64,000 bases of DNA. It comes from Dyella monticola (lineage in GTDB: Bacteria > Pseudomonadota > Gammaproteobacteria > Xanthomonadales > Rhodanobacteraceae). The notes under the pieces are model-generated. The model had not been told where the DNA came from. It ran no database searches and worked only from the letters and a program-made list of their open reading frames with translations. Made by a program: the position numbers and the translations under genes. Location of the stretch: NCBI RefSeq assembly GCF_003363155.1, contig NZ_QRBE01000003.1:124001-188000 (forward strand), in the 5' to 3' direction. Shown here one piece after another: positions 32,860-42,153 of the stretch; within the stretch, counting starts at the first letter, position 1; each line of letters opens with the position of its first letter.

Positions 32860-34920
32860 TCACAACATGCAGCTTGCGCGCTTGTATTGGCGTTCCGATG
32901 CCTGCAGAGCGGTGTCATGCCAGCCCGGCGAGGCGGCTGCCCATAGCCGGCACGCTTGCTGCCAGAGGGTCAGCAGCGCTGAACCCTGCCGTTCGCGCCA
33001 GGCCCGTTCGCATAAGCGACACGCATCGGCGTAGTTGCCCGCACGCAGATGAGCGCGGGCCATCAGGGCCAGGGTGTCGGCGTCGTTGACGGGCAAGGCT
33101 TCCAGCCGGCGCGTCAGATCCATGGCGACCTCGCCTTGGATCGGTGTATCGGGGATCTGTTCGTAGGCCAACTGAATGGCCAGTCTGCATTGCAGGCCCG
33201 CGTGCGCCAGGTGTGGATCGTGTTCAGCGGCGAAGGCGAGGAAGAGCGCGTTGCCATAGGCGGTTCGGGCCTGTTCGGGCGGCAGTACCTGCCCGTAGGC
33301 GAGCGTGGCCTTGGCCAGTGCCAGCGCGTTTTCGGCGGTCGGGTGGTTTTCATGCAGCGTGTGCAGCAGTTCTGTCGCACGCTGCAGGCTTTGCTCGCGT
33401 GCCGCGCCTTCTTCGATGTCCGCGCGTTGCAGTAGCACGCCGGAGAGGAGGCGTTGCGCCGCAAGCGTGGCGTGCGGGAACTGCTGCAGTTGCAGGCAAT
33501 ACGCCTGCGCTTCGTCGCATTTGCGCAATGCGGCTTGGCCGGCTTGGATGGATGCCCAGTAACGGAGGGCGTGGATCCACGCTTCCCATAGCGGCGGGTT
33601 CGCCTGCTTCAAGACAGCGGCGTGACGCACTTGCATGTTGCGCAAAGCCAGTAGCCGCGAACCGCCTTTTTTCCGTTTTGCCTGCAGCACATCCAGATTG
33701 ATCAAGCTCGCTTGCAGAGACGCTCGCTGATCGGGCGGTGCGATGGCGAGTGCGGCTTGAACAAGCTCGGTGGCGTCCTGGTAGCGCGCTTCCGCCTTGC
33801 ACGGAGACATGTCCTCGATGCCGGACAACAATGACTGCACCTGCCGCCACACGTCTATCGCGGACGGTGCGGCCTGCGCGGTGGCGATGGCTGCGGCAGC
33901 TTGAGCCAGCGCGGTCGGTGCGGCACGCGATGCATCGGGCGCCACGCTTTCGCGGGCCGGTGCGTGATGCGTTGCCCTTGCCGCCGCCGGCGTGAAATCC
34001 GTGGCGTCGACCCGCTTCCACGCTGACCAATATTCGCGCGCCGCGGGCTGATAACGCCAAGGAAGGGAAGGGCGCAGCGCCGGATGGGGGAACGGGGGCT
34101 CCTGCGAGCGTGCGTCCGCATGAAGCGGAGTGGTGGGTACGGATTGATCCACCCGACCGTCGTTCGCACCGAATGCGTCGCGGGTCGGGGCGCCGTTTTT
34201 TTTGCGCTGGGGCCAAACCTTGCTGAGCAGCCATAGCAAAAGCCCCACGACCAGCATCAACCCTGCCAAAGCCGCAACCCATTTCCAGAGGCCATGGCGC
34301 GGTTGGCGCGGCTCGGCCTGGAGGGATTGGCCAGGTGCAGCCGCCTCGAGGCTGCTGGGTCTTGGCAACTGCGCGGACGGCGTCGGTGCGGTGTCCGACG
34401 ATTCACCGCTGGAAACGTTCAGGTGAGCTGCCGGCGAGGGGGACTCCGGCGCAGGCGACGCGTCCGTCGTGCGGGGCAGGATTGATGCGGCGGGAGTCGT
34501 TGCGACCGGTGTTTGCGCATCGGCGAAAACCGCCGGCCTGCCGGAGGCGGACGCGGCTACTGAAGAACGCGCCACAGCATAGGCACGCCGGGACGGGGGC
34601 GCGCGGAATTCGTCCGGCGCCAAACCCGCGCCAGGGAACACATCGGAAACGCCTTCCGTACCCGAGTGAGGAGGCTGGAGGAGTGTCGAGTCCGACGGGG
34701 CCTCCCGGCTGGGCTTCATAGGTGCATGGGGCGACGCTTTTTCCGTCGACGAGGACGCCTTCTCCGCGGAGGGGCTAAGTGGCGCGCCGGTTTCATCGCG
34801 TGGCCGTATCTGACAGGCACTGAGCCCCAGGCCGAAACTCAGGCACGCCAACACAAAGCCGCGACCGGCCAGCCTCGTTGCGGGGCGATGACGTGTCCAA
34901 GTATCAGGTTTCGCGATCAC
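32860..34920 (-). CDS. Large lipobox-containing protein with inner TM segment and TPR-like domain
   Basis: 686 residues. The N-terminus has a hydrophobic signal with a lipobox-like LSAC (Cys36). A Pro/Ala/Ser-rich disordered stretch (about 40-205) is followed by a strong membrane helix at 211-234 (LWKWVAALAGLMLVVGLLLW) and a basic stop (PQRKK). The rest (about 330-686) is helical repeats of TPR type, for example QASLINLDVLQAKRKKGGSR, NALALAKATLAYGQVLPPEQ and ADTLALMARAHLRAGNYADA. A lipid anchor and an internal helix together are odd; one of the two may not be used. No family recognised. Co-transcribed with the FkbM-like gene. Confidence 0.7.
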   Translation of the reverse strand: MIAKPDTWTRHRPATRLAGRGFVLACLSFGLGLSACQIRPRDETGAPLSPSAEKASSSTEKASPHAPMKPSREAPSDSTLLQPPHSGTEGVSDVFPGAGLAPDEFRAPPSRRAYAVARSSVAASASGRPAVFADAQTPVATTPAASILPRTTDASPAPESPSPAAHLNVSSGESSDTAPTPSAQLPRPSSLEAAAPGQSLQAEPRQPRHGLWKWVAALAGLMLVVGLLLWLLSKVWPQRKKNGAPTRDAFGANDGRVDQSVPTTPLHADARSQEPPFPHPALRPSLPWRYQPAAREYWSAWKRVDATDFTPAAARATHHAPARESVAPDASRAAPTALAQAAAAIATAQAAPSAIDVWRQVQSLLSGIEDMSPCKAEARYQDATELVQAALAIAPPDQRASLQASLINLDVLQAKRKKGGSRLLALRNMQVRHAAVLKQANPPLWEAWIHALRYWASIQAGQAALRKCDEAQAYCLQLQQFPHATLAAQRLLSGVLLQRADIEEGAAREQSLQRATELLHTLHENHPTAENALALAKATLAYGQVLPPEQARTAYGNALFLAFAAEHDPHLAHAGLQCRLAIQLAYEQIPDTPIQGEVAMDLTRRLEALPVNDADTLALMARAHLRAGNYADACRLCERAWRERQGSALLTLWQQACRLWAAASPGWHDTALQASERQYKRASCML

Positions 34921-35072
34921 GGTTCTATGTACCTATTCCATCAGGCCATGGCGTTGGTAAACCGCTGCAGAAAGCGCTGAACACTTACTCCACGACTACG
35001 TATTTCCTTTTATCGCAGGTGCTTGCCTGATGCGACAAGCGGCCGAGGCCTTCTTTGTACATCAGAATCGGC

Positions 35073-35101
35073 TTGCAATTGGTTTCAAATGTAACTATAA
35101 C
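35073..35101 (+). promoter_or_regulatory. Probable hppD promoter
   Basis: TTGCAA (35073-35078) and TATAAC (35096-35101) with a 17-bp spacer, 70 bp ahead of the hppD ATG. The 250-bp gap to the divergent lipoprotein gene is AT-rich around it and holds no gene. Confidence 0.6.
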
Positions 35102-35170
35102 GATAGTCTGATCCGGATGGCGGCATGCTGACCTGGCCGCCGTCGCGCACTGACTTCACAGGAGAGCGCC

Positions 35171-36265
35171 ATGAACGCCCAGCCCAATCTCGGCATGCAC
35201 GTCACCACCTTCGAGAACCCCATGGGCATCGACGGATTCGAATTCGTTGAATTTGCCGCGCCGGCCGGCCGTGGCGGCGAGCTGCATCAGTTGTTCCAGA
35301 ACATGGGCTTCACCGCGGTGCTCAAGCACAAGCACCGTGCGATCACCGTCTATCGCCAGGGCGGGGTGAACTTCCTGGTCAATGAAGATCCCGATTCGTT
35401 CGCCGCCGAATTTGCCGCCAAGCACGGCCCGTGCGCCTGTGGCTTCGCGATCCGTTTCAAGAAGCCCGCGAACGAGGTGCTGAAGGCGGTGCTAGCCAAT
35501 GGCGGCGAGGATTCCACGCAGAAGGCCGATACCAAGGCGGTGAACGCGCCGGTGGTGAAGGGCATTGGCGATTGCATGCTGTATCTGGTGGATCGCTACG
35601 GCAACGCCGGTAGCATCTACGACGGCGATTACCAAGCCATCGCGGGCGTCGACCCGCATCCGGCCGGTTTTGGCCTTACCTTCATCGACCACCTCACGCA
35701 CAACCTGTATTTCGGCAACATGCAGCAATGGTCCGATTACTACGAGCGCCTGTTCAACTTCCGCGAGATCCGCTACTTCGACATCAAAGGCGCGAAGACC
35801 GGCCTGGTTTCCAAGGCGATGACGGCACCGGATGGCATCGTGCGCATTCCGCTGAATGAATCGAACGATCCGAAGAGCCAGATCAACGAATACCTCGATG
35901 CGTATCACGGCGAAGGCATCCAGCACATCGCTTGCTTCACCGACAATATCTATGAAACGGTCGAGGCGATGCGCGCCAAGGGCGTGCAATTCCTGGAGAC
36001 GCCCGATACCTATTTCGACGTGATCGACATGCGCATTCCCAACCACGGCGAAGATGTGCCACGTTTGGCGAAGAACAAGATCCTGATCGACGCCGACCCG
36101 GAAACCAAACAGCGTAAGCTGCTGCAGATCTTTACGCAGAACAATATTGGACCGATCTTCTTCGAGATCATCCAGCGCAAAGGCAACGAAGGGTTTGGCG
36201 AGGGTAACTTCCAGGCGCTGTTCGAATCGATCGAGCGCGATCAGATGCGGCGCGGCGTGCTGTGA
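35171..36265 (+). CDS. hppD: 4-Hydroxyphenylpyruvate dioxygenase
   Basis: 364-residue Fe(II) enzyme that turns 4-hydroxyphenylpyruvate into homogentisate, the second step of tyrosine breakdown. The two VOC-type halves are visible. Iron ligands are the His in FIDHLTHNLYFGN, the His in GIQHIACFTDNIYE and the Glu in GPIFFEIIQRKGNEGFGEGN, all in the C-terminal half. It has a CAGGAG ribosome site. First gene of a row with hmgA and a fumarylacetoacetase; a repeat element separates it from hmgA. Confidence 0.95.
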   Translation: MNAQPNLGMHVTTFENPMGIDGFEFVEFAAPAGRGGELHQLFQNMGFTAVLKHKHRAITVYRQGGVNFLVNEDPDSFAAEFAAKHGPCACGFAIRFKKPANEVLKAVLANGGEDSTQKADTKAVNAPVVKGIGDCMLYLVDRYGNAGSIYDGDYQAIAGVDPHPAGFGLTFIDHLTHNLYFGNMQQWSDYYERLFNFREIRYFDIKGAKTGLVSKAMTAPDGIVRIPLNESNDPKSQINEYLDAYHGEGIQHIACFTDNIYETVEAMRAKGVQFLETPDTYFDVIDMRIPNHGEDVPRLAKNKILIDADPETKQRKLLQIFTQNNIGPIFFEIIQRKGNEGFGEGNFQALFESIERDQMRRGVL

Positions 36266-36274
36266 TGCTTTAAA

Positions 36275-36395
36275 CCCCCCTCCCCTCGGGGAGAGGGGTA
36301 GGTGAGGGGAGAAGGCGTGCCTCGCACCACAAAAAAGCTCGCTTTTCTTGCGAGGGTGGTCCCTCACCCCAGCCCTCTCCCCGGAGGGGAGAGGG
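36275..36395. repeat. Palindromic intergenic repeat between hppD and hmgA
   Basis: A 121-bp unit whose ends are near-inverted copies (CCCTCCCCTCGGGGAGAGGG at the left; CCCTCTCCCCGGAGGGGAGA at the right), with GGTGAGGGGA facing CCCTCACCCC and a small central hairpin (CTCGC/GCGAG). It resembles intergenic mosaic repeats found in many copies in bacteria. It could fold when transcribed and alter mRNA levels between the two genes. Confidence 0.7.
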
Positions 36396-36425
36396 CATTA
36401 AGGCTAGGCAAGAGTGAAACACATC

Positions 36426-37724
36426 ATGGAATCGAACGGCTATCAATCGGGCTTCGGCAATGATTTCGCCAGCGAGGCCATCGCGGGTGTGTTGCCGGTA
36501 GGGCAGAACTCACCTCAACGCGTGGCGCATGGCCTGTATGCGGAGCAGCTTTCCGGCTCGGCCTTCACGGCCCCGCGCCACACCAACCGGCGCAGCTGGC
36601 TGTACCGCATTCGCCCCGCGGCCGTACATAAACCGTTCGAGCCGCTTGCGCACGCCAGCTTCCATAACCACTTCGACGAAGCGCCCGCCACGCCCAATCA
36701 ATTACGCTGGGATCCCTGGCCGATACCGTCGGTGCCGACGGATTTCATCGATGGGCTGGTTACGCTCGCCGGCAATGGCGGTCCGGCCGAACAGGCCGGT
36801 TGCGGTATCCACGTGTACGTGGCGAATCGCTCGATGCATGGGCGCTTCTTCTACAACGCCGATGGCGAGTTGTTGATCGTGCCGCAACTGGGGCGCCTGC
36901 GGCTCGCCACCGAACTGGGCGTGATCGAGCTCAAGCCTCTGGAGGTTGCCGTTATTCCGCGCGGTGTGCGTTTTCGCGTTGAACTGATCGACGCTCCAGC
37001 ACGCGGTTATGTGGCGGAAAATTTCGGTGCGCTGCTTCGTCTGCCAGACCTGGGCCCGATCGGTGCGAACTCGATGGCGCTGCCGCGTGATTTCCTCACC
37101 CCGCACGCCGCCTATGAAGACGTGGATGGCGATTTCGAGCTCTTCGCGAAATTCCAGGGTGCGCTGTGGCGGGCGAGCATCGATCATTCGCCGCTGGATG
37201 TGGTGGCCTGGCATGGCAACTACGCGCCCTACAAATACGATCTCACGCACTTCAACACCATCGGTTCGATCAGCGTGGATCACCCGGACCCGTCCATCTT
37301 CACCGTGCTCACCTCACCCAGTGACACCCCGGGCACGGCAAACGTGGATTTCGTGATTTTCCCGCCGCGCTGGCTGGTGGCCGAGCACACCTTCCGTCCG
37401 CCGTATTTTCATCGCAACGTGGCCAGCGAATTCATGGGCTTGATCGAAGGCGTATACGATGCCAAGGCCGGCGGTTTCGCGCCAGGCGGCGCCAGCTTGC
37501 ACAACTGCATGAGTGGGCATGGCCCGGATGCGGCGACGTTCGAAAAGGCCGGCAGCGCCGATGTGAGCAAGCCGGATCACATCACCGGCACCATGGCTTT
37601 CATGTTCGAAACGCGCAAGGTGATTCATCCCACCAGGCAGGCGCTCGATGCGCCGCAATTGCAGCGCGACTACTATCAGTGCTGGCAAGGTATCGCCAAG
37701 CATTTCGATCCCAAGCGCGCGTGA
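36426..37724 (+). CDS. hmgA: Homogentisate 1,2-dioxygenase
   Basis: 432-residue Fe(II) enzyme opening the homogentisate ring to maleylacetoacetate. Recognisable parts: [20 protein letters not shown] at the start, [40 protein letters not shown] with [20 protein letters not shown], and [16 protein letters not shown] near the end, which hold the His/Glu iron ligands. The ATG at 36426 gives the usual start; a GTG four codons earlier is possible. Downstream of hppD and upstream of fumarylacetoacetase. Confidence 0.95.
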   Translation: MESNGYQSGFGNDFASEAIAGVLPVGQNSPQRVAHGLYAEQLSGSAFTAPRHTNRRSWLYRIRPAAVHKPFEPLAHASFHNHFDEAPATPNQLRWDPWPIPSVPTDFIDGLVTLAGNGGPAEQAGCGIHVYVANRSMHGRFFYNADGELLIVPQLGRLRLATELGVIELKPLEVAVIPRGVRFRVELIDAPARGYVAENFGALLRLPDLGPIGANSMALPRDFLTPHAAYEDVDGDFELFAKFQGALWRASIDHSPLDVVAWHGNYAPYKYDLTHFNTIGSISVDHPDPSIFTVLTSPSDTPGTANVDFVIFPPRWLVAEHTFRPPYFHRNVASEFMGLIEGVYDAKAGGFAPGGASLHNCMSGHGPDAATFEKAGSADVSKPDHITGTMAFMFETRKVIHPTRQALDAPQLQRDYYQCWQGIAKHFDPKRA

Positions 37725-37821
37725 CGCGCGGCTGGCAAATCAACGCGATGGCACGCTGGCGCGCTATTGCACCTATCCCATTATGGAAGGCTGCGCGCGA
37801 CGCAGCCGGTGGAGTGAAGGC

Positions 37822-38805
37822 ATGAAACTGGGCAGTCTCAAGGAAGGCGGTCGTGACGGCACGCTGATCGTGGTGAGCCGTGACTTGACCCACGCGGTCA
37901 AAGCCACTGGCATCGCGGCGACCATGCAGTCCGCGCTGGATGATTGGTCCAACACCGCGCCACGCCTGAACGCCTTGTCTGACGCACTCAATGCAGGCCA
38001 CGCAACGGGCGCCTTTGCGTTAGAAGTTGCTGCGCTTGCCGCGCCCTTGCCGCGCGCCTATGAATTCGTCGACGGCAGCGCCTACTTGCCGCACGTCGAA
38101 CGCGTGCGTCGGGCGCGCGGTGCGGAAGTGCCCGAATCCTTTTATGTCGATCCGCTGATGTACCAGGCCACCAGCGCAGGCTTTCTGGGGCCGCGCGATC
38201 CGGTGGTGGTGCCGAGCGAGGAATACGGCATCGACCTGGAAGCCGAAGTGGTGGTTATCACCGACGACGTTCCGATGGCGGCGACGTCCGAGCAGGCCGC
38301 GCAGCACATTCAACTCGTTGGGCTGGTGAACGATGTGAGCCTGCGCAACCTGATCCCCGGCGAGCTCGCCAAAGGGTTTGGTTTTCTGCAATCCAAGCCG
38401 CGTTCTGCGCTGTCGCCGGTGTTCGTGACGCCCGATGAGCTGGGCGATGCGTGGCAGGACGAAAAATTGCATCTGCCGATGCGCACCTGGCTCAACGAGA
38501 AGTGGTTCGGCGAAGCCGAATGCGGCATCGATATGCAATTCAACTTCGCCCAGCTCGTTGCGCACGCGGCCAAGACGCGGCCGCTTACGGCCGGCACCCT
38601 CATCGGCTCGGGGACGATCGCCAATCAGGACACCAGCAAGGGTGCTTCGTGTCTGGCCGAGCAGCGCACGGTGGAAACCTTGCGCGATGGCAAGCCAAGC
38701 ACGCCGTTCCTTAAGTTCGGCGATTCGCTGCGTATCGATGTGACCGACAAGAGCGGTGCGTCGATTTTCGGAGCGATCGAACAGCGCGTCACGCGGTTGA
38801 AGTGA
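37822..38805 (+). CDS. fahA: Fumarylacetoacetase-family hydrolase
   Basis: 327 residues from the ATG at 37822 with GGAGTGAAGG upstream. The FAH fold is visible: LMYQATSAGFLGPRDPVVVP, then EYGIDLEAEVVVITDDVPMA with the metal-binding Glu pair, VNDVSLRNLIPGELAKGFGF and GTIANQDTSKGASCLAEQRT. In this position it should cleave fumarylacetoacetate to fumarate and acetoacetate, ending tyrosine degradation. It is shorter than the eukaryotic enzyme and of the bacterial type. No maleylacetoacetate isomerase gene (maiA) is in the window. Confidence 0.88.
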   Translation: MKLGSLKEGGRDGTLIVVSRDLTHAVKATGIAATMQSALDDWSNTAPRLNALSDALNAGHATGAFALEVAALAAPLPRAYEFVDGSAYLPHVERVRRARGAEVPESFYVDPLMYQATSAGFLGPRDPVVVPSEEYGIDLEAEVVVITDDVPMAATSEQAAQHIQLVGLVNDVSLRNLIPGELAKGFGFLQSKPRSALSPVFVTPDELGDAWQDEKLHLPMRTWLNEKWFGEAECGIDMQFNFAQLVAHAAKTRPLTAGTLIGSGTIANQDTSKGASCLAEQRTVETLRDGKPSTPFLKFGDSLRIDVTDKSGASIFGAIEQRVTRLK

Positions 38806-38814
38806 GTCGCCAGT

Positions 38815-38836
38815 CCGATGCGTGGGTGCGCATCGG
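38815..38836 (+). terminator. Hairpin after fahA
   Basis: CCGATGCG (38815-38822) and CGCATCGG (38829-38836) pair perfectly around TGGGTG, 10 bp after the fahA stop. There is no T-run, so termination is uncertain. Confidence 0.35.
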
Positions 38837-38909
38837 CACAACACGTGACGTGCCGGGGGTATCGGCGCTATCTTCCTGTGTCCAAACCCCATGATGCCAG
38901 GAGCAGCGT

Positions 38910-39410
38910 ATGTCCGAAGTGACTCTCAAAGGTAATCCAGTGCAGGTCGACGGCCAGCTTCCGGCCGTGGGTGCAAAGGCCGCTGCTTTCCATCTTGTCG
39001 GCAAAGATCTTGCCGACGTCTCGCTCGCCAACTTCGATGGCAAGCGCAAAGTGCTCAACATCTTTCCCAGCGTCGATACGCCGACCTGCGCCACCTCGGT
39101 GCGTCGTTTCAACGAGAAGGCCAGTCAGCTCGACAACGCTGTGGTGCTGTGCATTTCAGCGGATCTGCCGTTCGCGCAGGCGCGCTTCTGCGGTGCGGAA
39201 GGTTTGAGCAACGTGGTCACGCTATCGACCATGCGCGGAAGCGACTTCCTCAAGAACTACGGTGTGGCGATTGCTTCGGGTCCGCTCGCGGGTCTTGCTG
39301 CACGCGCCGTCGTGGTATTGGATGAACACGACAAGGTGCTGCATACCGAGCTTGTCGGCGAGATCGCTCACGAACCCAATTACGACACGGCGCTCGCTGC
39401 GCTGCGCTGA
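38910..39410 (+). CDS. tpx: Thiol peroxidase (Tpx, atypical 2-Cys peroxiredoxin)
   Basis: 166 residues. Reduces lipid and other peroxides using thioredoxin. The peroxidatic cysteine is C60 in [20 protein letters not shown] and the resolving cysteine is C94 in [16 protein letters not shown], the exact Tpx arrangement; an extra Cys81 is present. [13 protein letters not shown] and [13 protein letters not shown] are also typical. An AGGAG site precedes the ATG. It stands alone and is followed by a strong terminator. Confidence 0.95.
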   Translation: MSEVTLKGNPVQVDGQLPAVGAKAAAFHLVGKDLADVSLANFDGKRKVLNIFPSVDTPTCATSVRRFNEKASQLDNAVVLCISADLPFAQARFCGAEGLSNVVTLSTMRGSDFLKNYGVAIASGPLAGLAARAVVVLDEHDKVLHTELVGEIAHEPNYDTALAALR

Positions 39411-39431
39411 TCGCGTATTGTCTGTCAGAAA

Positions 39432-39457
39432 AAAAGGCCCGGGAAACCGGGCCTTTT
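39432..39457. terminator. Bidirectional terminator between tpx and the next gene
   Basis: AAAAGGCCCGG (39432-39442), GAAA tetraloop, CCGGGCCTTTT (39447-39457). It serves the converging tpx and 39466 genes. Confidence 0.85.
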
Positions 39458-39465
39458 CGCTCGCG

Positions 39466-40377
39466 TCAACGCGCGTCCTTATTGAGGTGATAGCGCATGT
39501 CGCTGAGCAGCATCGGCACCCATGCGTACCGCGGTGCGTTGTCGCTGGCTGGGTCTACCGTCATCTGCTGCGCCGCATGCAGCAGGTTCGTGCCTGTGTC
39601 GGGTAGCGGCTCGGCATCCAGGAGCTGGGCTTTGCTGACGGAGCCATCGGCCGCGAACGTCAACACATAGTCGGCCATGCCCGAATTGACCTGGCGTTCG
39701 TGATTGATGGCCGGCTGGAAGTAATGGCCACGGCTGCGTGGCTTGAGATGGAGCACCCGGTCGTCGCTCGCGATGCCGGCGCGGATGGTGCTGTCATAGG
39801 CAAACACAAAGCTTCTGACGTCCTTCATGATGGCGTCGATGTCCGAGTCATTCAGACCTTGCTTGGCGCGATAGAGGAGTTCGGCGGTGTAACTGTCTTG
39901 GACATCGCTCTTCTTTTGCGCGATCGACGCGTAATGGCCGTAGATCTGCGCCCAGTTCATGGCTTCGCGGTATTGACCGGCGGCGAGCTTTATTTCGGCC
40001 ATTTTCGCCATTGCCAGCACGCTGCCGCGAATGGCGGCATTGCTCAGATAGAGCATCGCTTTCTGGGCATCCTCCTGCACGGGCGAGCCGGGCGCGTGCT
40101 TGCCCATGTGATAGATCGACCCGAGCATGTACAGCGTTTGCGGATCTAGCGTATCCGGCGACTGCTCGATGGCCGCGAGCGCATGCTGGCGATCGGCAAG
40201 CGGTGTCTTTTCGTCGAACAGCGCAGCCCAATCGCGATCGGACATGCTGTGTCGGATCGGCGCACTTTGCGCGTTGGGTGGGTGATCACCGTGCGCGTCG
40301 ACGGTAGACGACGCCATGACCAGCGGCATCCACAGCGCGATCCCGCACCGTAGCGCGCGATTCTTCATCCACTTCAT
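39466..40377 (-). CDS. Secreted Sel1/TPR-like protein with C-terminal TonB-like segment
   Basis: 303 residues from the ATG at 40377 (GGGGGG upstream). Signal peptide MKWMKNRALRCGIALWMPLV, MASSTVDA. Helical repeats lie at about 55-165 (QTLYMLGSIYHMGKHAPGSP, AMLYLSNAAIRGSVLAMAKM), like Sel1 units. The C-terminal region (about 210-290: RSRGHYFQPAINHERQVNSG, MADYVLTFAADGSVSKAQLL) resembles the TonB/energy-transduction fold seen in many secreted xanthomonad proteins. Function unknown. On the same strand as the globin gene 88 bp upstream. Confidence 0.7.
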   Translation of the reverse strand: MKWMKNRALRCGIALWMPLVMASSTVDAHGDHPPNAQSAPIRHSMSDRDWAALFDEKTPLADRQHALAAIEQSPDTLDPQTLYMLGSIYHMGKHAPGSPVQEDAQKAMLYLSNAAIRGSVLAMAKMAEIKLAAGQYREAMNWAQIYGHYASIAQKKSDVQDSYTAELLYRAKQGLNDSDIDAIMKDVRSFVFAYDSTIRAGIASDDRVLHLKPRSRGHYFQPAINHERQVNSGMADYVLTFAADGSVSKAQLLDAEPLPDTGTNLLHAAQQMTVDPASDNAPRYAWVPMLLSDMRYHLNKDAR

Positions 40378-40465
40378 GCCAAGGCCCCCCTGTTTGACCT
40401 CGGGGTGCGAGTATCGCGTGCGCGCAGCGTGAACGAAAGAGGGGCGTTGGCGCGGCGCGTGCAGG

Positions 40466-40867
40466 TCAGGGTTTGCCGACGATAGAGATTGCCATGGGAC
40501 GTGCTTGCAGATGTTCCGGCAAGCCAAGCCCAAGCCGCAGGCTGCGACCGATGCGCTCGGCGTGTTCGATCATCTGGGCGGCGGCATCTTCGTCCAGCAA
40601 TTCGGTGGTGGTTTCGCGCCATAGCACAAGCCAGCGCGCGAAGTGCTCCAGGCGGATAGGTTGCGCGCGATGGACGGCCATCGGGTTGCCGCGGTAGCTG
40701 CCAGCGCGCAGCGCTACGGAAGACCAGAAGGAAACGAGCCGGTGCTTGTGTTCGTTCCAGTCGTGTACCGCGGCGTTGAACACCGGGCCCAGCGAGGGGT
40801 CGACACGCACTTTCTCATAAAAGCGATCGACCAACTGGGCGATCTGGGTTTCATCTAATGACGACAT
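40466..40867 (-). CDS. Group III truncated hemoglobin
   Basis: 133 residues. QLVDRFYEKVRVDPSLGPVF is the start of the 2-on-2 globin fold. Next come HDWNEHKHRLVSFWSSVALR, SYRGNPMAVHR, and IRLEHFARWLVLWRETTTEL, which carries the proximal His region (HFARW). This matches group III (P-type) truncated globins such as Campylobacter Ctb. It would bind O2 or NO in the cytoplasm; the role is not known in this group of bacteria. Confidence 0.85.
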   Translation of the reverse strand: MSSLDETQIAQLVDRFYEKVRVDPSLGPVFNAAVHDWNEHKHRLVSFWSSVALRAGSYRGNPMAVHRAQPIRLEHFARWLVLWRETTTELLDEDAAAQMIEHAERIGRSLRLGLGLPEHLQARPMAISIVGKP

Positions 40868-40920
40868 GGGTACCTATGATAGTCCATGACGACAAGCTGA
40901 CATGAATCGATCGGTCAAAA

Positions 40921-40950
40921 AAAGCCGGGCGTTGCTGCGCCCGGCTTTTT
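40921..40950. terminator. Terminator downstream of gap
   Basis: AAAGCCGGGCG (40921-40931), loop TTGCTG, CGCCCGGCTTT (40938-40948), A-rich before and T-rich after. It lies 18 bp beyond the gap stop and also suits transcripts coming the other way. Confidence 0.85.
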
Positions 40951-40967
40951 CACGGTGATGGGTGTGC

Positions 40968-41981
40968 TTACTTGGCCGCCATCAGCGCATGCGTCATGTC
41001 GAGCATGCGGTTGGAGAAGCCCCACTCGTTGTCGTACCAGCTCAGCACTTTCACCAGCGTGCCACCCATCACGCGCGTCTGCGTGGCGTCATAGATGGAG
41101 GAGTGCGAGTTGTGGTTGAAGTCGATCGACACCAGCGGCTTGGTGTTTACACCCAGGATGCCCTTCAGCGCACCAGTGGCGGCCGCATGGATGGCGTCGT
41201 CGATTTCTTCCTTGGTGGTGTTGCGTGCGGCAACGAAGGAGAGGTCGACTACCGACACGTTGATGGTCGGTACGCGCATGGCGAAGCCGTCCAGCTTGCC
41301 GTTGAGCTCTGGCAACACCAGGCCCACCGCGGCGGCGGCACCGGTCTTGGTAGGGATCTGCGAATGCGTGGCCGAGCGCGCGCGGCGCAGGTCGGAGTGG
41401 TAGACGTCGGTCAGCACCTGGTCGTTGGTGTAGGCATGGATGGTGGTCATCAGACCATGCACGATGCCGATCTTCTCGTGCAGTACCTTGGCAATCGGCG
41501 CCAGGCAGTTGGTGGTGCAGGAGGCGTTGGAGATCACCTGGTGTGCAGCGGTGATCGTGTTGTGGTTGACGCCATACACGAAGGTGCCGTCCACGTCCTT
41601 GTCGCCCGGCGCGGAGATGATCACCTTCTTGGCACCCGCCGCCAGATGCGCGCCGGCCTTCGCCTTGGAGGTGAACAGGCCCGTGCACTCCAGCACTACA
41701 TCGATGCCCAGGTCTGCCCACGGCAGCTTGGACGGATCGCGCTCGGCGCACACCTTGATGCGATCGCCATTGACGACCAGTTCACCGCCATCTACCGACA
41801 CCTCGCCCGGGAATTTGCCGTGGGCCGTGTCGTATTGGGTCAGGTGCGCGTTCGTTTCGGCGTTGCCGAGGTCGTTGACCGCGACAATCTGGATTTCATT
41901 CGTGCGCTTGGCTTCGTACAGCGCGCGCAGGGTATTGCGGCCGATACGACCGTAACCATTGATGGCGACCTTGATGGCCAT
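40968..41981 (-). CDS. gap: Glyceraldehyde-3-phosphate dehydrogenase
   Basis: 337-residue NAD-dependent tetrameric enzyme of glycolysis and gluconeogenesis. Visible parts: [20 protein letters not shown] for NAD binding, catalytic Cys in [20 protein letters not shown], catalytic His in [20 protein letters not shown], and [16 protein letters not shown] at the end. The ATG at 41981 has GGAGGA upstream. It faces away from the nuclease gene and lies in a stretch that also carries pyk, fba and tkt. Confidence 0.96.
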   Translation of the reverse strand: MAIKVAINGYGRIGRNTLRALYEAKRTNEIQIVAVNDLGNAETNAHLTQYDTAHGKFPGEVSVDGGELVVNGDRIKVCAERDPSKLPWADLGIDVVLECTGLFTSKAKAGAHLAAGAKKVIISAPGDKDVDGTFVYGVNHNTITAAHQVISNASCTTNCLAPIAKVLHEKIGIVHGLMTTIHAYTNDQVLTDVYHSDLRRARSATHSQIPTKTGAAAAVGLVLPELNGKLDGFAMRVPTINVSVVDLSFVAARNTTKEEIDDAIHAAATGALKGILGVNTKPLVSIDFNHNSHSSIYDATQTRVMGGTLVKVLSWYDNEWGFSNRMLDMTHALMAAK

Positions 41982-42153
41982 GAGACAGCGTCCTCCAAAG
42001 GATGATGGGGCAGCGAAACGGCGGCACATGCGGCCGCCGAAATCGGCATTCTAGCCCGAACCGGCGCTGGGAGGCCGTGGCGGGTGCCCTCTGTGTCTGA
42101 TTGTCATAAGGCGTATGGCATGATTGACCGCTTACAATCGTCGGGTTTTTCGC

